NCBI GenBank assembly: GCA_949358305.1
Contig: OX442314.1
Span: forward strand, 60,149,369-60,213,368
Origin: Strigamia acuminata
Lineage: Eukaryota; Arthropoda; Chilopoda; Geophilomorpha; Linotaeniidae
Direction: 5' to 3'
DNA length: 64,000 nt
The position numbers were made by a program, and so were the translations under genes. Under the pieces are notes generated by a model that saw only the letters and a program-made list of their open reading frames with translations, was not told the DNA's origin and ran no database searches. Shown piece after piece: positions 1 to 11,411 of this stretch; within the stretch, counting starts at the first letter, position 1; the number at the start of each line of letters is the position of its first letter.

Positions 1-549
1 CACGTTAAGTTCATGTGAGATTGTTGCATCACTGTTTTGCAACTCGTAAGTTTTAAACCAACAATGCTACGCAAAAAATGTTAATTACAAAGTTGTAGAT
101 CGCCATCTAATTAGTCTAGAACTGTTCTTAAAAAAATTATTTCTTACTGAAAAGTTTTGAGAAAAAAAGGTTTGAAATGTTAGTCTACTCAGCTTTGTAA
201 CCTAAAACTATCATGTGGAATGTATTTCCAAAATAAATTATTTCCTTTCTTTTGTGTTTCCTCTCTTCTACTTACAAGTATGATCCAATAAACTGTCTTA
301 ATTGAGGATTAGCTTGGTTGCCTCAATAGTTTTAGGTTACAAAGCTGAGTTACAAAGCTGAGTAGACTAACATTTCAAACCTTTTTTTCTCAAAACTTTT
401 CAGAAAAAGATAATTTTTTTAAGAACAGTTCTAGACTAATTAGATGGCGCTCTACAACTTTGTAATTGTCATTTTTTGCGTAGCATTGTTGGTTTAAAAG
501 TTACGAGTTCCAAAACAGTGATGCAACAATGTCACATCAATTTAACATG
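1..549. repeat. Foldback (inverted-repeat) element, left end cut by window edge
   Basis: Two arms of about 210-220 bp are near-perfect reverse complements: 1-210 and 327-549, with a ~116 bp AT-rich loop. The pairing runs from the outer end (CACGTTAAGTTCATGTGAG against GTCACATCAATTTAACATG at 531-549) to the inner end CCTAAAACTA / TAGTTTTAGG. The right arm has a small internal duplication (ACAAAGCTGAGTT twice near 340-362). No coding capacity is seen. This is the form of a non-autonomous foldback or MITE-like element, or a palindromic duplication. Transposon family and target-site duplication cannot be judged because the left boundary may lie outside the window. Confidence 0.8.
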
Positions 550-789
550 TTTCATTGAATTCGTCACATGTCATTTACTTAAATTCATAATCAAACGTAT
601 TTTTAAATTTACATGATTATGAAATAATTCACCTGGTAGTGGTTCGGCAAGTCAAATCTGTAATTGCAAATTATTTGTCAACATTAAACATATTTAATTT
701 ATTTCCAGTCAATAGTTTTTAAAAATTTGATTAAATTCATGAATTACCATTTGATGGCTGATGAGTTGAAGTGAAAATCTATTAAAAAA

Positions 790-1106
790 GTCTAAAATGA
801 AGAAATATTTATCAAAAACGGTCTAAAATGAAGAAATATTTATCAAAAACGGTCTAAAATGAAGAAATATTTATCAAAAACGGTCTAAAATGAAGAAATA
901 TTTATCAAAAAAGGTCTAAAATGCAGAAATATTTATCTAAAAAGGTCTAAAATGAAGAAATATTTTTCAAAAAGGTCTAAAATGAAGAAATATTTATCAA
1001 AAAGGTCTAAAATGAAGAAATATTTATCTAAAAAGGTCTAAATTGAAGAAATATTTATCAAAAAGGTCTAAAATGAAGAAATATTTATCAAAAAAGGTCT
1101 AAAATA
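790..1106. repeat. Tandem repeat, 30-31 bp unit, about 10 copies
   Basis: The unit GTCTAAAATGAAGAAATATT followed by TATCAAAAACG starts at 790, 821, 852, 883, 914, 945, 975, 1005, 1036, 1066 and 1097 (last one partial). Early copies are 31 bp; later copies vary between 30 and 31 bp through A-run length changes and a few substitutions. It is a minisatellite, not a CRISPR: there are no unique spacers. It lies in AT-rich host DNA. Confidence 0.93.
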
Positions 1107-2083
1107 CTGATATATCCAAACTCAGAATAATTTTGATTTTAAATCTAATTTTAAAACGAGTGTTTGAAAAGCAATGTAACATTTAGCCTTGACTGACTGC
1201 GTGGATCGATGTGTAGAGTGGAGAACCGATCGAAGCGTATGTGCCAAACTACCGCCAGACGTAGTGGCTACAGTTGTATTTTATTCGTGGTAGCCGATGG
1301 CAACATCGATTACCGCTACCATTATTAGACGTTACGCGCGTGCAGAAATCAATGGTAAACAGCTGCAGGTTTCATACTTGTACGTTTTTGTAGATGATTG
1401 TAAATTTTTTTTCGAAAATATTTTCGGACATATTCGGAAATATGATGTTTTTTTGTTTTTTTTTTGTTGGAATATGAAGATATGTGAATGAAGTTATTGA
1501 CACGAGGGGGGAAGTGGAACCCCTTAAGGAGCCTAATAATTTATAAATTCAATTAAAACAAACAAAGTCAAATAAATTCAGAATAAGGATGATATTGTTC
1601 AATTTAGAAAAACTGAGTTTCCGACAAGCCGTTCACCGGTAGGCTACTGAGAGCTCCAGGAGAACTATTTTAATTGGGTTTCTTTAGCTGAAAGGAAAAC
1701 TCCTATTCTCCCATTCTGCTTACTTGTTAGTTGATCATCCCAAGATGTCATAGTGGCCAAACATCATCTATGGATGCTTTATTGAACTAAACTTGCTGCG
1801 TGCCAATGAATAAATTAAGTTGTTACTGTGACTCTCCCGGTCCCGCTCGCCTTCCGGCGACACTGACCCCGGCGCCGTGGATAATTCGGCCCACAGCCAT
1901 GGACCACTTGGGTAACCCCGTAATGAGCATTTTCGGTTTTGTAACAATAGAGAAATAAAGAATTCATTCGTTTGAAAGTCGTTAAACCTAACGCATAGTT
2001 CTCCTTTCATTTGTCTCACAGTAACTAAAATCCTCATTTAGCAATAAAAGTTGTCATCTTGAAATGTGGTTATGCATACATAT
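1107..2083. other. AT-rich host DNA without a supported gene
   Basis: Only short unsupported reading frames occur here. The one anomaly is a GC-rich block at about 1826-1925 in strongly AT-rich surroundings. It is open on both strands but has no recognisable protein or RNA family; it could be an exon fragment or a retained piece of another repeat. The preceding stretch 550-789 is also featureless AT-rich DNA. Confidence 0.5.
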
Positions 2084-2676
2084 TGTTATGTGAGATTTAA
2101 GTCCTCGGAGGACTATCCAGGTAATATGCTGAAGAGAGGAAAGGAAGAGACTCTGATTTTTAAATTAACTTAACCTTTATTTGGCCAGACAGAACAGTCT
2201 GTCTGAAATCTATTCAATTCAAGATTCTCCAAGAACCAATCAGACTGTTTACAACTGTCTGCTGTCAAACTCCATTAGATGAACTTACATAACTCAATTG
2301 AATTCAAACACAACAGTTATCAACTTTCAAAACATAAACTTAATTAACACAATGTGATAAAATATAAGTTATTAGAAGGCACCGTCAGCCAGACCATAAG
2401 CTGGTCGACATCCGGCCCTATCTTTTCAGCGAGACAAGAGCTCAAACCTAAATGAAATTTTAAAGAGGAGTGAAGTGTCTAAAGTGGGTGGTCATGGTTT
2501 TATAGGAAATCTCCTCTAACCCCCTATTAACTAATTAAATGGTCCGATGACGAGGCGATAACCAAAGTCATCCGCCATTGCCATCTATGGACGAAATTTA
2601 GCAACTGAAACCAAATTATATACTGAATTACGCGTAAAGGATCGGCCGTCCATCGGAACGGTCCGTGCGCGTAGCA
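2084..2676 (-). mobile_element. Probable solo LTR (593 bp)
   Basis: The segment begins TGTTATG and ends GTAGCA (TG...CA) and is flanked by the 4-bp direct repeat ATAT (2080-2083, 2677-2680). Read on the minus strand it has LTR order: a TATAAAA box (complement of 2498-2505) and, 300 bp downstream, an AATAAA polyadenylation signal (complement of 2177-2182). No internal region adjoins it. The target duplication is AT-rich and could be chance, so the LTR identity is likely but not proved; the family is unknown. Confidence 0.5.
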
Positions 2677-2884
2677 ATATACTAGTGTATATATATTTTT
2701 TTAATTAATTAAATTTAATTGGAAAAATAAGCCACACTTTTTTAAAGCCTACTGCATCCCTGGGGGCCAGTCACTGTGCCAGTCACTGCACGATCGAATA
2801 CTTTTTGCCAGGGGTTATAAACTAATGTGTTCTTCGAATTGATGGGTTTGGATGTTGTTTGACACGAATTAGCATGCAACCATG

Positions 2885-3702
2885 TGTGGTGACCCCGCGG
2901 GTGGTCGTCCCTCCAGTGGACGCCATCCGCATGAGTCACTAGGAAAGGTCAGTTCCCTCGCGTTGGCTCCGCCTTCCCCCCCTGGGAAGCGCGTGCCCCG
3001 AGGGGGTGAGGTGATGCGTGGACGGCCCCCATTGGCCGAGCCAGGCCCCTCACCCTGGCCTATATCAGGTAGAGTTTCGCGCCCTACAAGCAGAACTTAC
3101 ACAAACGACACCAAGAACACAGCAACTACCTCACCGTCAGGCCAACTCCACCAAAAGTTAGGATTGATCGAGGACCGCTGATTCCAGTGCAACTGTAACT
3201 CTCACGAATTTACACTGTGCGTTTATTTCCCGCGAAAGCAGGAAAATAACCCTTGTGAATTCACACCGAATAACCGACCCACGGTTATTCCACCACTAAA
3301 GTGTCCGAGTGCCCTGTAAGAAACTCCACGTTTCTGGACGGAGCCTTGCGACGCTAAAACCAACCCCTAGACAACAGGCACGGATAGAAGACTCGAAAGA
3401 GCATTCCACCGCGTCCGTGAACGACGAATCCGTGACAAATTTACGACAACTCGAGACGCCGCCTTTGTTCCGCCGACCACGCGGAACCGACGACGCCATC
3501 TTGAGAAATCCTTTGTTCGACTCTGACCAAGTCGACTCTAGTTTTATACTGAGTGTATTTTAAGGCTTACGCCTATTGAATAAACCTATTTGTTCATTTA
3601 AATATACTTAGTATTCATTTGGGTAATTTACATATTTAGTAGGATCACAAGTAAAGTAATACACGTTAGCTCATTAAACCTATCACCAGGTAGGACGCGA
3701 CA
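2885..3702 (+). repeat. 5' LTR of gypsy element A
   Basis: 818 bp, starts TGTGGTGACC and ends CGCGACA; matches 35032-35849. A polyadenylation signal AATAAA lies in TTGAATAAACC near 3580. A GACGCCATCTTG motif (YY1/Pho-like core GCCAT) is at about 3493-3504. Small reading frames inside it are not genes. Confidence 0.95.
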
Positions 3703-3704
3703 CG

Positions 3705-3722
3705 TGGGGGCCTGTCCGGGAT
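3705..3722 (+). promoter_or_regulatory. Primer binding site of element A, tRNA-Pro-like
   Basis: TGGGGGCCTGTCCGGGAT starts two bases after the LTR end. It matches the classical tRNA-Pro primer site of many retroelements at 16 of 18 positions; the two differences are adjacent. Element B has the identical 18-mer at the same offset, so this is the lineage's true site rather than drift. Confidence 0.8.
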
Positions 3723-3797
3723 TTAGAAATAAATCTCAACTGAACTTGTGATCTCTCATTTAATATAATAACCCAAATCGAAGAATTACTCAAAGAA

Positions 3798-6700
3798 ATG
3801 TCAGACCAAGATGAACAATCCGCGTCTGATAACGAGCGACCTACGCTCGAAAAGGGAAAACGGACCTCCGACTATAACTTAAGGTCGGGCGGCCCGGTTC
3901 CCGAACAATCCGCGAAGGCGAAAGCCCGAGCGAATCGGAGGAAAGCAAAGGCGCAGAAAGAGGAAGCAGCTGCTTCGCTCGAGGCCCTAACCGAGCCCGA
4001 GCGAGAGCCGCTCTCCTCAGATATGCCCTTTGTCGAAGATACCGATACGGAAGTCCTAGAAAATCAAGAAGAAATTCGCAATACAACAGGACGAGTGCCG
4101 ATACTGGTAGCCGAGGAGAAGACGGAAACTCCGAGGCGGACAACCACAATCGACCGCAACCCATCACCGGCAAAAAGTCACCAATCCGCCCCCCTAAACG
4201 AAACTTCGGTACGAAGCACGAGCGGGACCCCGATGGCCTCCAGCGCCTCGGCGAGACCTGCCCCTGTTTCCCCCGAAGTAGCCCATTTAATTCACCTATC
4301 GCAACAAGCAGCCCGACTGAAGGCGGTAACCGATATTCCGCCGGGAACGTCAGTCTGGGACTCTATTACTATACTCACAAAGGCAATTTGCGCAGCACAG
4401 GCCCCGACGCCAGTCGCAAGACCAGCGGCGGAGACGCCTGTATCGCAAGAGACGCCGAGTGACGTAGGTAACTTCGTGCCCGATCCTCACAAAGCCCTTC
4501 ACGAATCTCGGGAGAAAGCCCGAGAAGAATCGAGGCAGGAAACGATAAATCGTCAGCGTAGAGTGAGCGCTGAGAGGAGAGAACTTTGGAACGAGGAAGA
4601 GGAACGACTACAGCGTGAAAAAAGGACCACGGAAAAAACGGAAGAAATGGTACAAGAGATAAGGGAAGAGCAGGAGGCAAAAATACGAAGAGAATGGAAT
4701 AATACAGTAGAAGGAAGGCACAGAGAAGCCCAAGACTACGAAGAACAATTCCGAGCCCTCCTGGCCCAACGAAAAGCCGAGAAATTGCAGAAACTGAGAG
4801 AAGAAGCTCAGCGGCAACACCAGAAGTGGGAAGAGCAATACCACGAAAGGATGAAAGCCGCAAGAGCAAGGAGAGAAAAGGAGCAACTTCTAGAAGAACA
4901 AGAAGAATGGGGGCGGTACAGATGGACCGACGAGTACCAAGCTAAGAAAAAAGCGATAATTGACGAGCAAAAACGATGGGAAGCCGAAAACTGGGAAAAG
5001 GAAACAGAGAAATTCCAAAGAGAGTACGAGCCGGACGTTTCGGAGAGGAATAAAAAGGAGGATCCGAAAACGGACAAAGAGCCCACCAGTGGTTCCCACG
5101 CCGAAACAAAAAAGAGGAAGTCACAGGAAGACGACCAACCGGACAGAAAATCCAGAAACCGTAACCCCTCAAAACGATCCGAAAGAAGCGCCGCAATCGA
5201 CGCGTTACTTAACAAAAAGAACGCGAATAAGGACCGCGAGCGCCCAGAAAGCAAAGAGAATAAATGGTATTCTTTTTACGGGAGCAGCGACGAAAAGGAG
5301 CCGCCGCCCTCCGGAGGCTCGAAGAAATCACGGGATGGCGAAGAAGCCCCCCCGAAGGGACCAAGAGACCGCCCACAAGGCGACCCTTCCGACCCTTCTG
5401 ATTCATCGGACGACGACGACCGTCATCCGGATCACACCGAGAGAGCCGCGGCAGCAACCAACATTATTCGGACCGACCGAATGCCTCCAACCGATCTTCG
5501 CACAGCTCTCGCCCTTCCATACCGGAGGGGAATTTCCAGGACTCTGCCGGCCGACAATATACAATGGCTGAACTGGGACGTGCCTTATTGAACTCTTTCC
5601 GAAAGGAAGGAATCGACTTAGGCCACCCCGGAGATGAACATAACCGCGCCGGTGAAAGGGTCAAACGCAAATATGGCGTGCGTAACGAACCAGCGGCCGA
5701 AGCCACGGGCAACATCCGCTGGCAACACTACGTACAAACGCGATTCGACGGTTCGTGGAAAGCGGGAGACCGCTTCCTCGACGAAGTCATGAGAATTAAG
5801 AAAGCTACAAAGGCGACCGTCGCCGATATGCTTACACACGGCCTAGTGGAGTTAACCACCGGATCAGCCCGCGAGTGGTACCAAGGACTGAAAAATCCGA
5901 CCTGGGACGATTTCCTCGTCCGTTTCGACCTTCGATACGGCGAGACGCCAGACGAAATAAGCAACAAATTGCGTGGCCTACGCTAAGCCCCAGGTGAAAC
6001 ACTCGCCGATTATGACGCCCGAGCGAAATTACTCTTCGCCCGAGCACCGTACGAAATTAACCCTGCCGGGTTTACGATGATTTTCTATGGGGGATTGTCA
6101 GCACATTCACAACGAATATTGCTGGACATGCGTGCTCCCCGCACTGGCAACTATCGGGATGTCAGTAATTATCTCCTAACCAATACGCTGGAGATAGAAC
6201 AAAGATACTACGCCTCACTGCCACCCGAAGAGGCGGAAGCCCACGAAAAGCGACTGATAACCAGCGCCGAACGACATAAAGCTTCCGAGAAACTAATGAG
6301 ACCGAGCGAATACCTCAGCAGCATAATGACCCTCACTGAGGCGTCTTCGGGACGGACGTTGACCCCAAAAACCGGTATAACGCTCCCAAGCAACCCGATT
6401 GCTGCCCCGAAGAAAGCCCCGACGACTACGGCGATGCAGGTGACCTCGACCGACTTAGCCACCTCGGCAAAAGCAGAAGAAGCGTCACCTCCCGCGGCGG
6501 TCGCCGAGCCGACAGAAGAATCAACCGATGAAGAAGACCTGCACGAACACCTCGAGAACTTATCGACGGGGTGCGACGAGCAAGGTCCGTACCTTCATCA
6601 CGCGCACCGAGCGCTGGCCATCACTCAATTCAGAGCTCACGCCCGCGCAGCCAAGGAAAAAGGGGCGCCGGGCCCCAAAAGACGGTTCCCAACAGCATTC

Positions 6701-6904
6701 GTCCCGAAAAAACCGGGTTTCACACCCACGGGCGACAAAAGCAATATTAAATGCTACAGCTGTGGGGAATACGGCCATTATTCCGACAAATGCGAAAAAA
6801 CGGCCAAGATCACTAGCGAGACACAGACTATGATGAAGATGATGGCCGAGTTAAATATCGCCCTGGCAAAAAACTGCCAAGCGCAGGCGTCGTCGAAGAA
6901 ATAG
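3798..6904 (+). pseudogene. gag: gag of gypsy element A (frameshift and one in-frame stop)
   Basis: Structural polyprotein forming the retrotransposon particle and binding its RNA. The start ATG at 3798 follows the primer site by 75 bp. The N-terminus has the motif YNLRSGG, shared with element B, then a long Glu/Arg/Gln-rich stretch (about residues 230-420) that looks like a coiled coil and is absent from B. The capsid part (from ~5560) has the REWYQGL ... WDDFL ... FDLRYGETP pattern of retrotransposon Gag. The end carries a CX2CX4HX4C zinc knuckle (CYSCGEYGHYSDKC, ~6752-6793). Two lesions: the reading frame changes between about 5400 and 5470, probably in the GAC-repeat tract near 5409-5420, because capsid continues in a different frame; and codon 5984-5986 is TAA where B and F have Gln. 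Hence a broken copy. Confidence 0.9.
6868..6874 (+). promoter_or_regulatory. -1 ribosomal frameshift site, A-AAA-AAC (element A)
   Basis: In the gag frame the codons read GCA AAA AAC, a canonical X-XXY-YYZ slippery heptamer, about 30 nt before the gag stop (TAG 6902-6904). The pol frame is exactly -1 to gag and is open across this point. The same heptamer sits at the same place in B and F. A GC-rich stretch follows (CAAGCGCAGGCG), which may form the stimulatory structure. Confidence 0.85.
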
Positions 6905-9900
6905 AATCGACTTCGTCTGCAAAAGCCGAGGAAATAACAAGGAAAAAGAAATTCCATACCGGACCTGCCGGTCACGCCATACTTGATGCGCAAGTCAAAG
7001 ACCGAGCCCGATCCGCACCGGAGAAGGAAGAAAAAGTGATACTGAGGGGCATGCAAGTGAGAACTAAGGCCAAGACAGACGATAGTTGGGCCGAACTCCC
7101 GTTTGACCTGGACGTCGTACCGCAGAAACTGCGAGTATTTCACTGCAACGTCTCAAAGTCACATTGCGAGACACTCTGTATGTTACCAGTGACCATTGAA
7201 AACCAAAAGTTACTGGGACTACTGGATTCCGGAGCGGATCGTTCTTTCATATCCGAAGATCTAGTCGAGAGCCTAGACATCGAAGACAAAATGATGAAAG
7301 TGAACGAGAATGTGGAATTACTCACGGCTAATGGCTATGTAAAGCCAAGGGGCGTAATAAAAATCACCATCGATTGGAGGGGAGGGAACCTATCCCACCC
7401 CTTCTTGGTGTTGCCATCCCACGACAAGGTGTTCCTCCTCGGAATCGACATCATGGCTAAACTAAACATACAGCCAAATCCGATAACGAGATCGTGGAAT
7501 TGGATAAGCCCCGAAGGTGAAAGGCCCGTTCCAGTAGTACCCTAAAAATTACTGGACGAGGCCCAAGATAAGGAGGAATACGAGAGAGGACTGCGAAAAT
7601 TCGTACAGGACTACGATTTCGTAGCCTTCGCTCTGGAATTGCAAAGAAGCAACATGGTGGACACGTTGGTCGAGGAAGCCGCTCTGCAAGTCAACGAAGC
7701 GTCATTGCTGAGGCGAATACTTCGTAAGCACGAGCGGATCCTCACCAAAACGCCCGGAAGGACGACCGAAGCCGTACACGAGATCGAACTAACGACGGAC
7801 AAACCGATTCGCGTGCCATACAAGGGAATGAATCCCCAAAAACGGGACATAGTAACCCAGATGTGTCAAGACATGCTCGATAAAGGCATCGTCACAGAAG
7901 CATTGGGCGAATACGCGATGAGGATCGTCCTAGTAATGCGACCCGGCTCCGAGCCTCGCTTGTGTATTGACTACCGCCCGCTCAATGCAATAACGGTGAT
8001 AGATCCGATACAGATGCCCTCCATCGAAGCGATTCTCCGAGAGCTGGCTCCATTTAATTGGGTAACCACCATGGACCTGTCAAAAGGGTACTGGCAGGTC
8101 GAACTCCGACCAGAAGACAAGCTAAAAACAGCGTTTTACTCGCCTATAGGGCGATTGATGTTCAACGTAATGCCATTCGGACTAGTGAACGCACCAAGCA
8201 CATTTCAAAAATTAATCGAAAGCGTCCTCGGAGACATGTTACATGATTTCGTATGGGCTTATCTCGACGATATCATTATTGCGTCAGACACTTTTGAGGA
8301 ACACATAGAGCACATCGACCGAGTGGTCTCCCGTTTAGCCAAAGCTGGACTCCATGTCCACCCCGGAAAGAGCAAGTTCTGTAGAAAAGAACTTGCCTTC
8401 CTAGGCTATCGAATCGGAGTTGAAGGGATCGCCATTGATCCCGAAAAAGTACGAGCAATAAACGGATTCCCGGCACCCGAAGATATAAAGGGGGTCCAGA
8501 GATTCATGGGAATGATTAATTTTTTCGGCAGGCTGCTCCCCAATTTGGCAGAAGTAGCCGCGCCCGTGACGGACCTCCTGCGAACCGACCGCGAGTTCGC
8601 TTGGACGGCCGAATGCGAGGCCGCCTTCAACGCCATAAAACAAATGCTGGCCGACGTCGACAAAATGCCGCTACCCGATCTAAACCGACCGTTCGTACTG
8701 CATACCGACGCCAGCCGAGTTGGCTTGGGAGCAGCCCTCTTGCAAAAACACACGTACAACGGAGTGGAGCAAGAAGTACCCTGTATGTTCATAAGCCGAA
8801 AAATACAGGGAGCCGAGAAAAACTACACAGCTACAGAACTGGAGTGCTTAGCCGTAATATGGGCTGTTCGGAAATTTCGTGACTACCTAGAGTATACGAA
8901 TTTCGAGGTGCAGACCGATCATCAGGCATTAAGTTGGTTGATGAAATTGAAAGAACCATCCGGCAGACTCGCCAGATGGCAACTCGAACTCATGGCGTGC
9001 GATATAACAATAACATATCGCCCCGGAAAATTCAATCAGGTAGCCGACGCTTTATCGCGAGCCCCGGCGTCCGACCCCCATGGTCCGGACGACGACGGCG
9101 AAGACGATTCGCGTCTACTTTATTGTCCGACGCCCAGACGAATTTGGCGCCTGCGTAAAGCGAACGAATTGCCCGTGATGGAGCCCGCTGATAAAACTTT
9201 TTGTGGTTTCTGGACTCGAACGTACCAGCCAGCTGGAGCAACCGACGCGAAGACGGAGGCAGCCCCTCCAGTCGTCCAAGGAACCCCAAAAACTCCACTA
9301 CGTGCCTTCACGGCCACAATAGAAAAAAAAACGCAATACGCCCCGCCAACAAGACTCGAGTTCATCGAACATCAGGCGACCGACGCCAAATGTCAAATAA
9401 TGACTCGATTTCTAGAAAAGGGAGAATATCCGGTCGACATGACGAACCCTCATCGCAGAAAGCAATTTGCTAAGGAAGCCACCAGCTACCTGATAGACGA
9501 CGGGTTGCTACTCAAATACCACCCGACGTTTCAGGACGACCTTAGCGGAGCGGGAAACGCGATAAAAGTGGTGGTGCCGGTCTCGCTACACACCCGATTG
9601 CTATGGCTGATGCACGGGCACCCACTCGCTAGCCACGCCGGCATAGCAAGAACATTGTACCGTGTGAAGCAGATTTTTTTTTGGCCCGGAGCCCGCCAGA
9701 AAATAACAAAATTTATTCGTCACTGCTCCCGGTGCCAAGCATGTCGACCTCGCGACAAAGTGGCCAGAAACACAATGTCTCTCGGCCCCTATGCTCCCTT
9801 TGACTGTTGGAGTGTTGACTTGATGGGCCCCAAGCCCACAACAAGCAACCGCAACATGTATATACTTGTAATTATGGACGTAGCGACCCGTTGGCCCGAG

Positions 9901-11010
9901 TTGTACGCCCTCGCGAAGCCCTCGGCGGAAAATATCGCCGAGTGTCTTTACGACGTGGCGTTGCGATTTGGGTTTCCTCGGAAACTCATTTCCGATAACG
10001 GGCCCCAATTCAGGTCCAAAATATACAAGGAGTTCTGCAAGAAATTTAAGATGGAGATTTCAAACACCTCCACTTATAATCCTCAAACGAACCCCGTGGA
10101 AAGGCTAAACAAAGACGTGAAATACGCTTTGACGGTGTTCACCGACGTACACAATCGGTGGGATGAGTATCTACGTGAGATAGCGTTCAGCATTCGCTCC
10201 ACCGTATCAAGAACACGCGACTTCTCACCGGCGTTTCTTAATTTCGCCCGCGAACTAAGAATGCCGTGGGACCCACGAGTTGCGGAGGCAGTGAATGTAC
10301 TGGACCCCGCTAACCCACACGAGTACGTATGTCGTTTGGAACAGACGATTTCCGACACATATCAGCACCTAATGACTCACATCTTTGACCTACGGGAAAG
10401 AGTAGCAGAAAAAGAAGGAGAATTGGGATTCACGAATTTCAAGGTCAACGACCTGGTGTGGAAGGAAACACACATATTATCGAATGCTGCGAGGGGCATT
10501 GCCGCGGGTCTGGCCGACAAAAGGGACGGACCCTACGTAGTTGTGGCAGAACACGGCGGCAACGCCTACCAATTGCGCAGATTAACAGATAATAAAAATT
10601 TCCAGTCGATCAACGGCCGGGAATTAAAACCATATCTACCAGAATTTCGCCAAGAAATATGGCTGGAAGGTCAGACGCACAGCGGCCAAGGTGGCACAGT
10701 GGTCGACACATTCCAAAATAACAACGAAATTGGCGAAGGAGCAGACGAAGATGACGAATTTTTCGACGCCGAATCCCAACCCGCAGATGCTCCCAGTCAA
10801 GCGGAGCAAGCAGTCTCGGAGAGGGAGGAAGCAGAAGAAAATACTTCTGAAAAAGAAAAAACAAAATTAGAAGAAGTAAGCAATACCGCAACATCGTAGA
10901 TGAGCGACCAAGTGGGAGCCGATACCACTCGCGAGCAAAAACGCAACCTTCGACCGCGAAAATCGAAGAATCCGTTCATCCAAGACGGAAAAATCACCGG
11001 GAGAAACTAA
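6875..11010 (+). pseudogene. pol: pol of gypsy element A (PR-RT-RNase H-integrase), two in-frame stops
   Basis: Replication polyprotein, read by -1 shift from gag. Domains in order: retropepsin with LLDSGADRSF (~7220-7250); reverse transcriptase with WAYLDDIII (YLDD at 8260-8271); RNase H with HTDASRVGLG and TDHQAL; integrase with an H-H-C-C finger (HGHPLASHAG ... CSRCQAC), then DLMGP, DNGPQF and PVERLN giving the D,D35E triad; a GPY-type module (RDGPYVVV) and a C-terminal NLRPR...NPFI tail shared with B and F. Lesions: TAA at 7543-7545 where F encodes Gln, and TAG at 10897-10899 where F encodes Glu; the frame stays open to the TAA at 11008-11010. A copy with these stops should not make full Pol on its own. 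Confidence 0.93.
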
Positions 11011-11411
11011 AAGAAAGAAAATGGTCAAAACATGTGATTGCGGCGTCGTAAAATTGAAGAAATTCACTTACGAGAGCTGCAACGCATGTCGAGACATAAA
11101 ATTCGGCTAAGTCCGAACTTCGTCGTCAGTTATCACCGTCAATATCGAAAAGCGAGATTGCATGACGTATCGGTCGAAACCCCGTAGCGTAACATGCGCA
11201 CGGCTCGATCGCATGCGTCGGCCCCGTAGCTCCACGCTCGCACGGACAAGTCTCGTACCGTACGAGACGCGTCCGTGACCCATAATCCTCTGCGCCGGTC
11301 GGTTCCACTTCCGTTTGTTTTCTTGAAAGCAAAAGCACGCGTTCTCTCTCTTTCACCGTGAAAGTAGAAAAAACCTCTTTCTTTCAAGTTGAGCAATCTG
11401 AGTTTTTCTTT
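11011..11411 (+). promoter_or_regulatory. Conserved pol-ORF3 spacer of element A, candidate internal promoter
   Basis: Non-coding but shares short blocks with the same place in B and F: CTTACGAGAGCTGC (also in F), AATTCGGCTAAGTCCGAA at ~11100-11117 (all three), TGACGTAT at 11163-11170 (CRE/ATF-like, also in F), and inverted-repeat motifs CCCGTAGCG...GCACGG at ~11181-11203 and ~11223-11246. Conservation between diverged elements in a non-coding stretch suggests control of ORF3. No splice acceptor shared by all three precedes exon 1, which favours a promoter over splicing from the 5' LTR. The promoter role is inference. Confidence 0.55.

Noticed and set aside
790-1106. CRISPR array
   Set aside because: Units are directly adjacent with no unique spacers and the sequence is eukaryotic.
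1297-1491. 64-codon frame as a host gene
   Set aside because: Short, ends in a low-complexity Phe-rich tract, no homology visible.
1826-1925. rRNA fragment
   Set aside because: Composition suggested it, but I could not match it to any conserved rRNA block.
3309-3563. Short frames inside the A LTRs (also 35456-35710)
   Set aside because: They repeat only because the LTRs repeat; no start context or conservation in F supports them.
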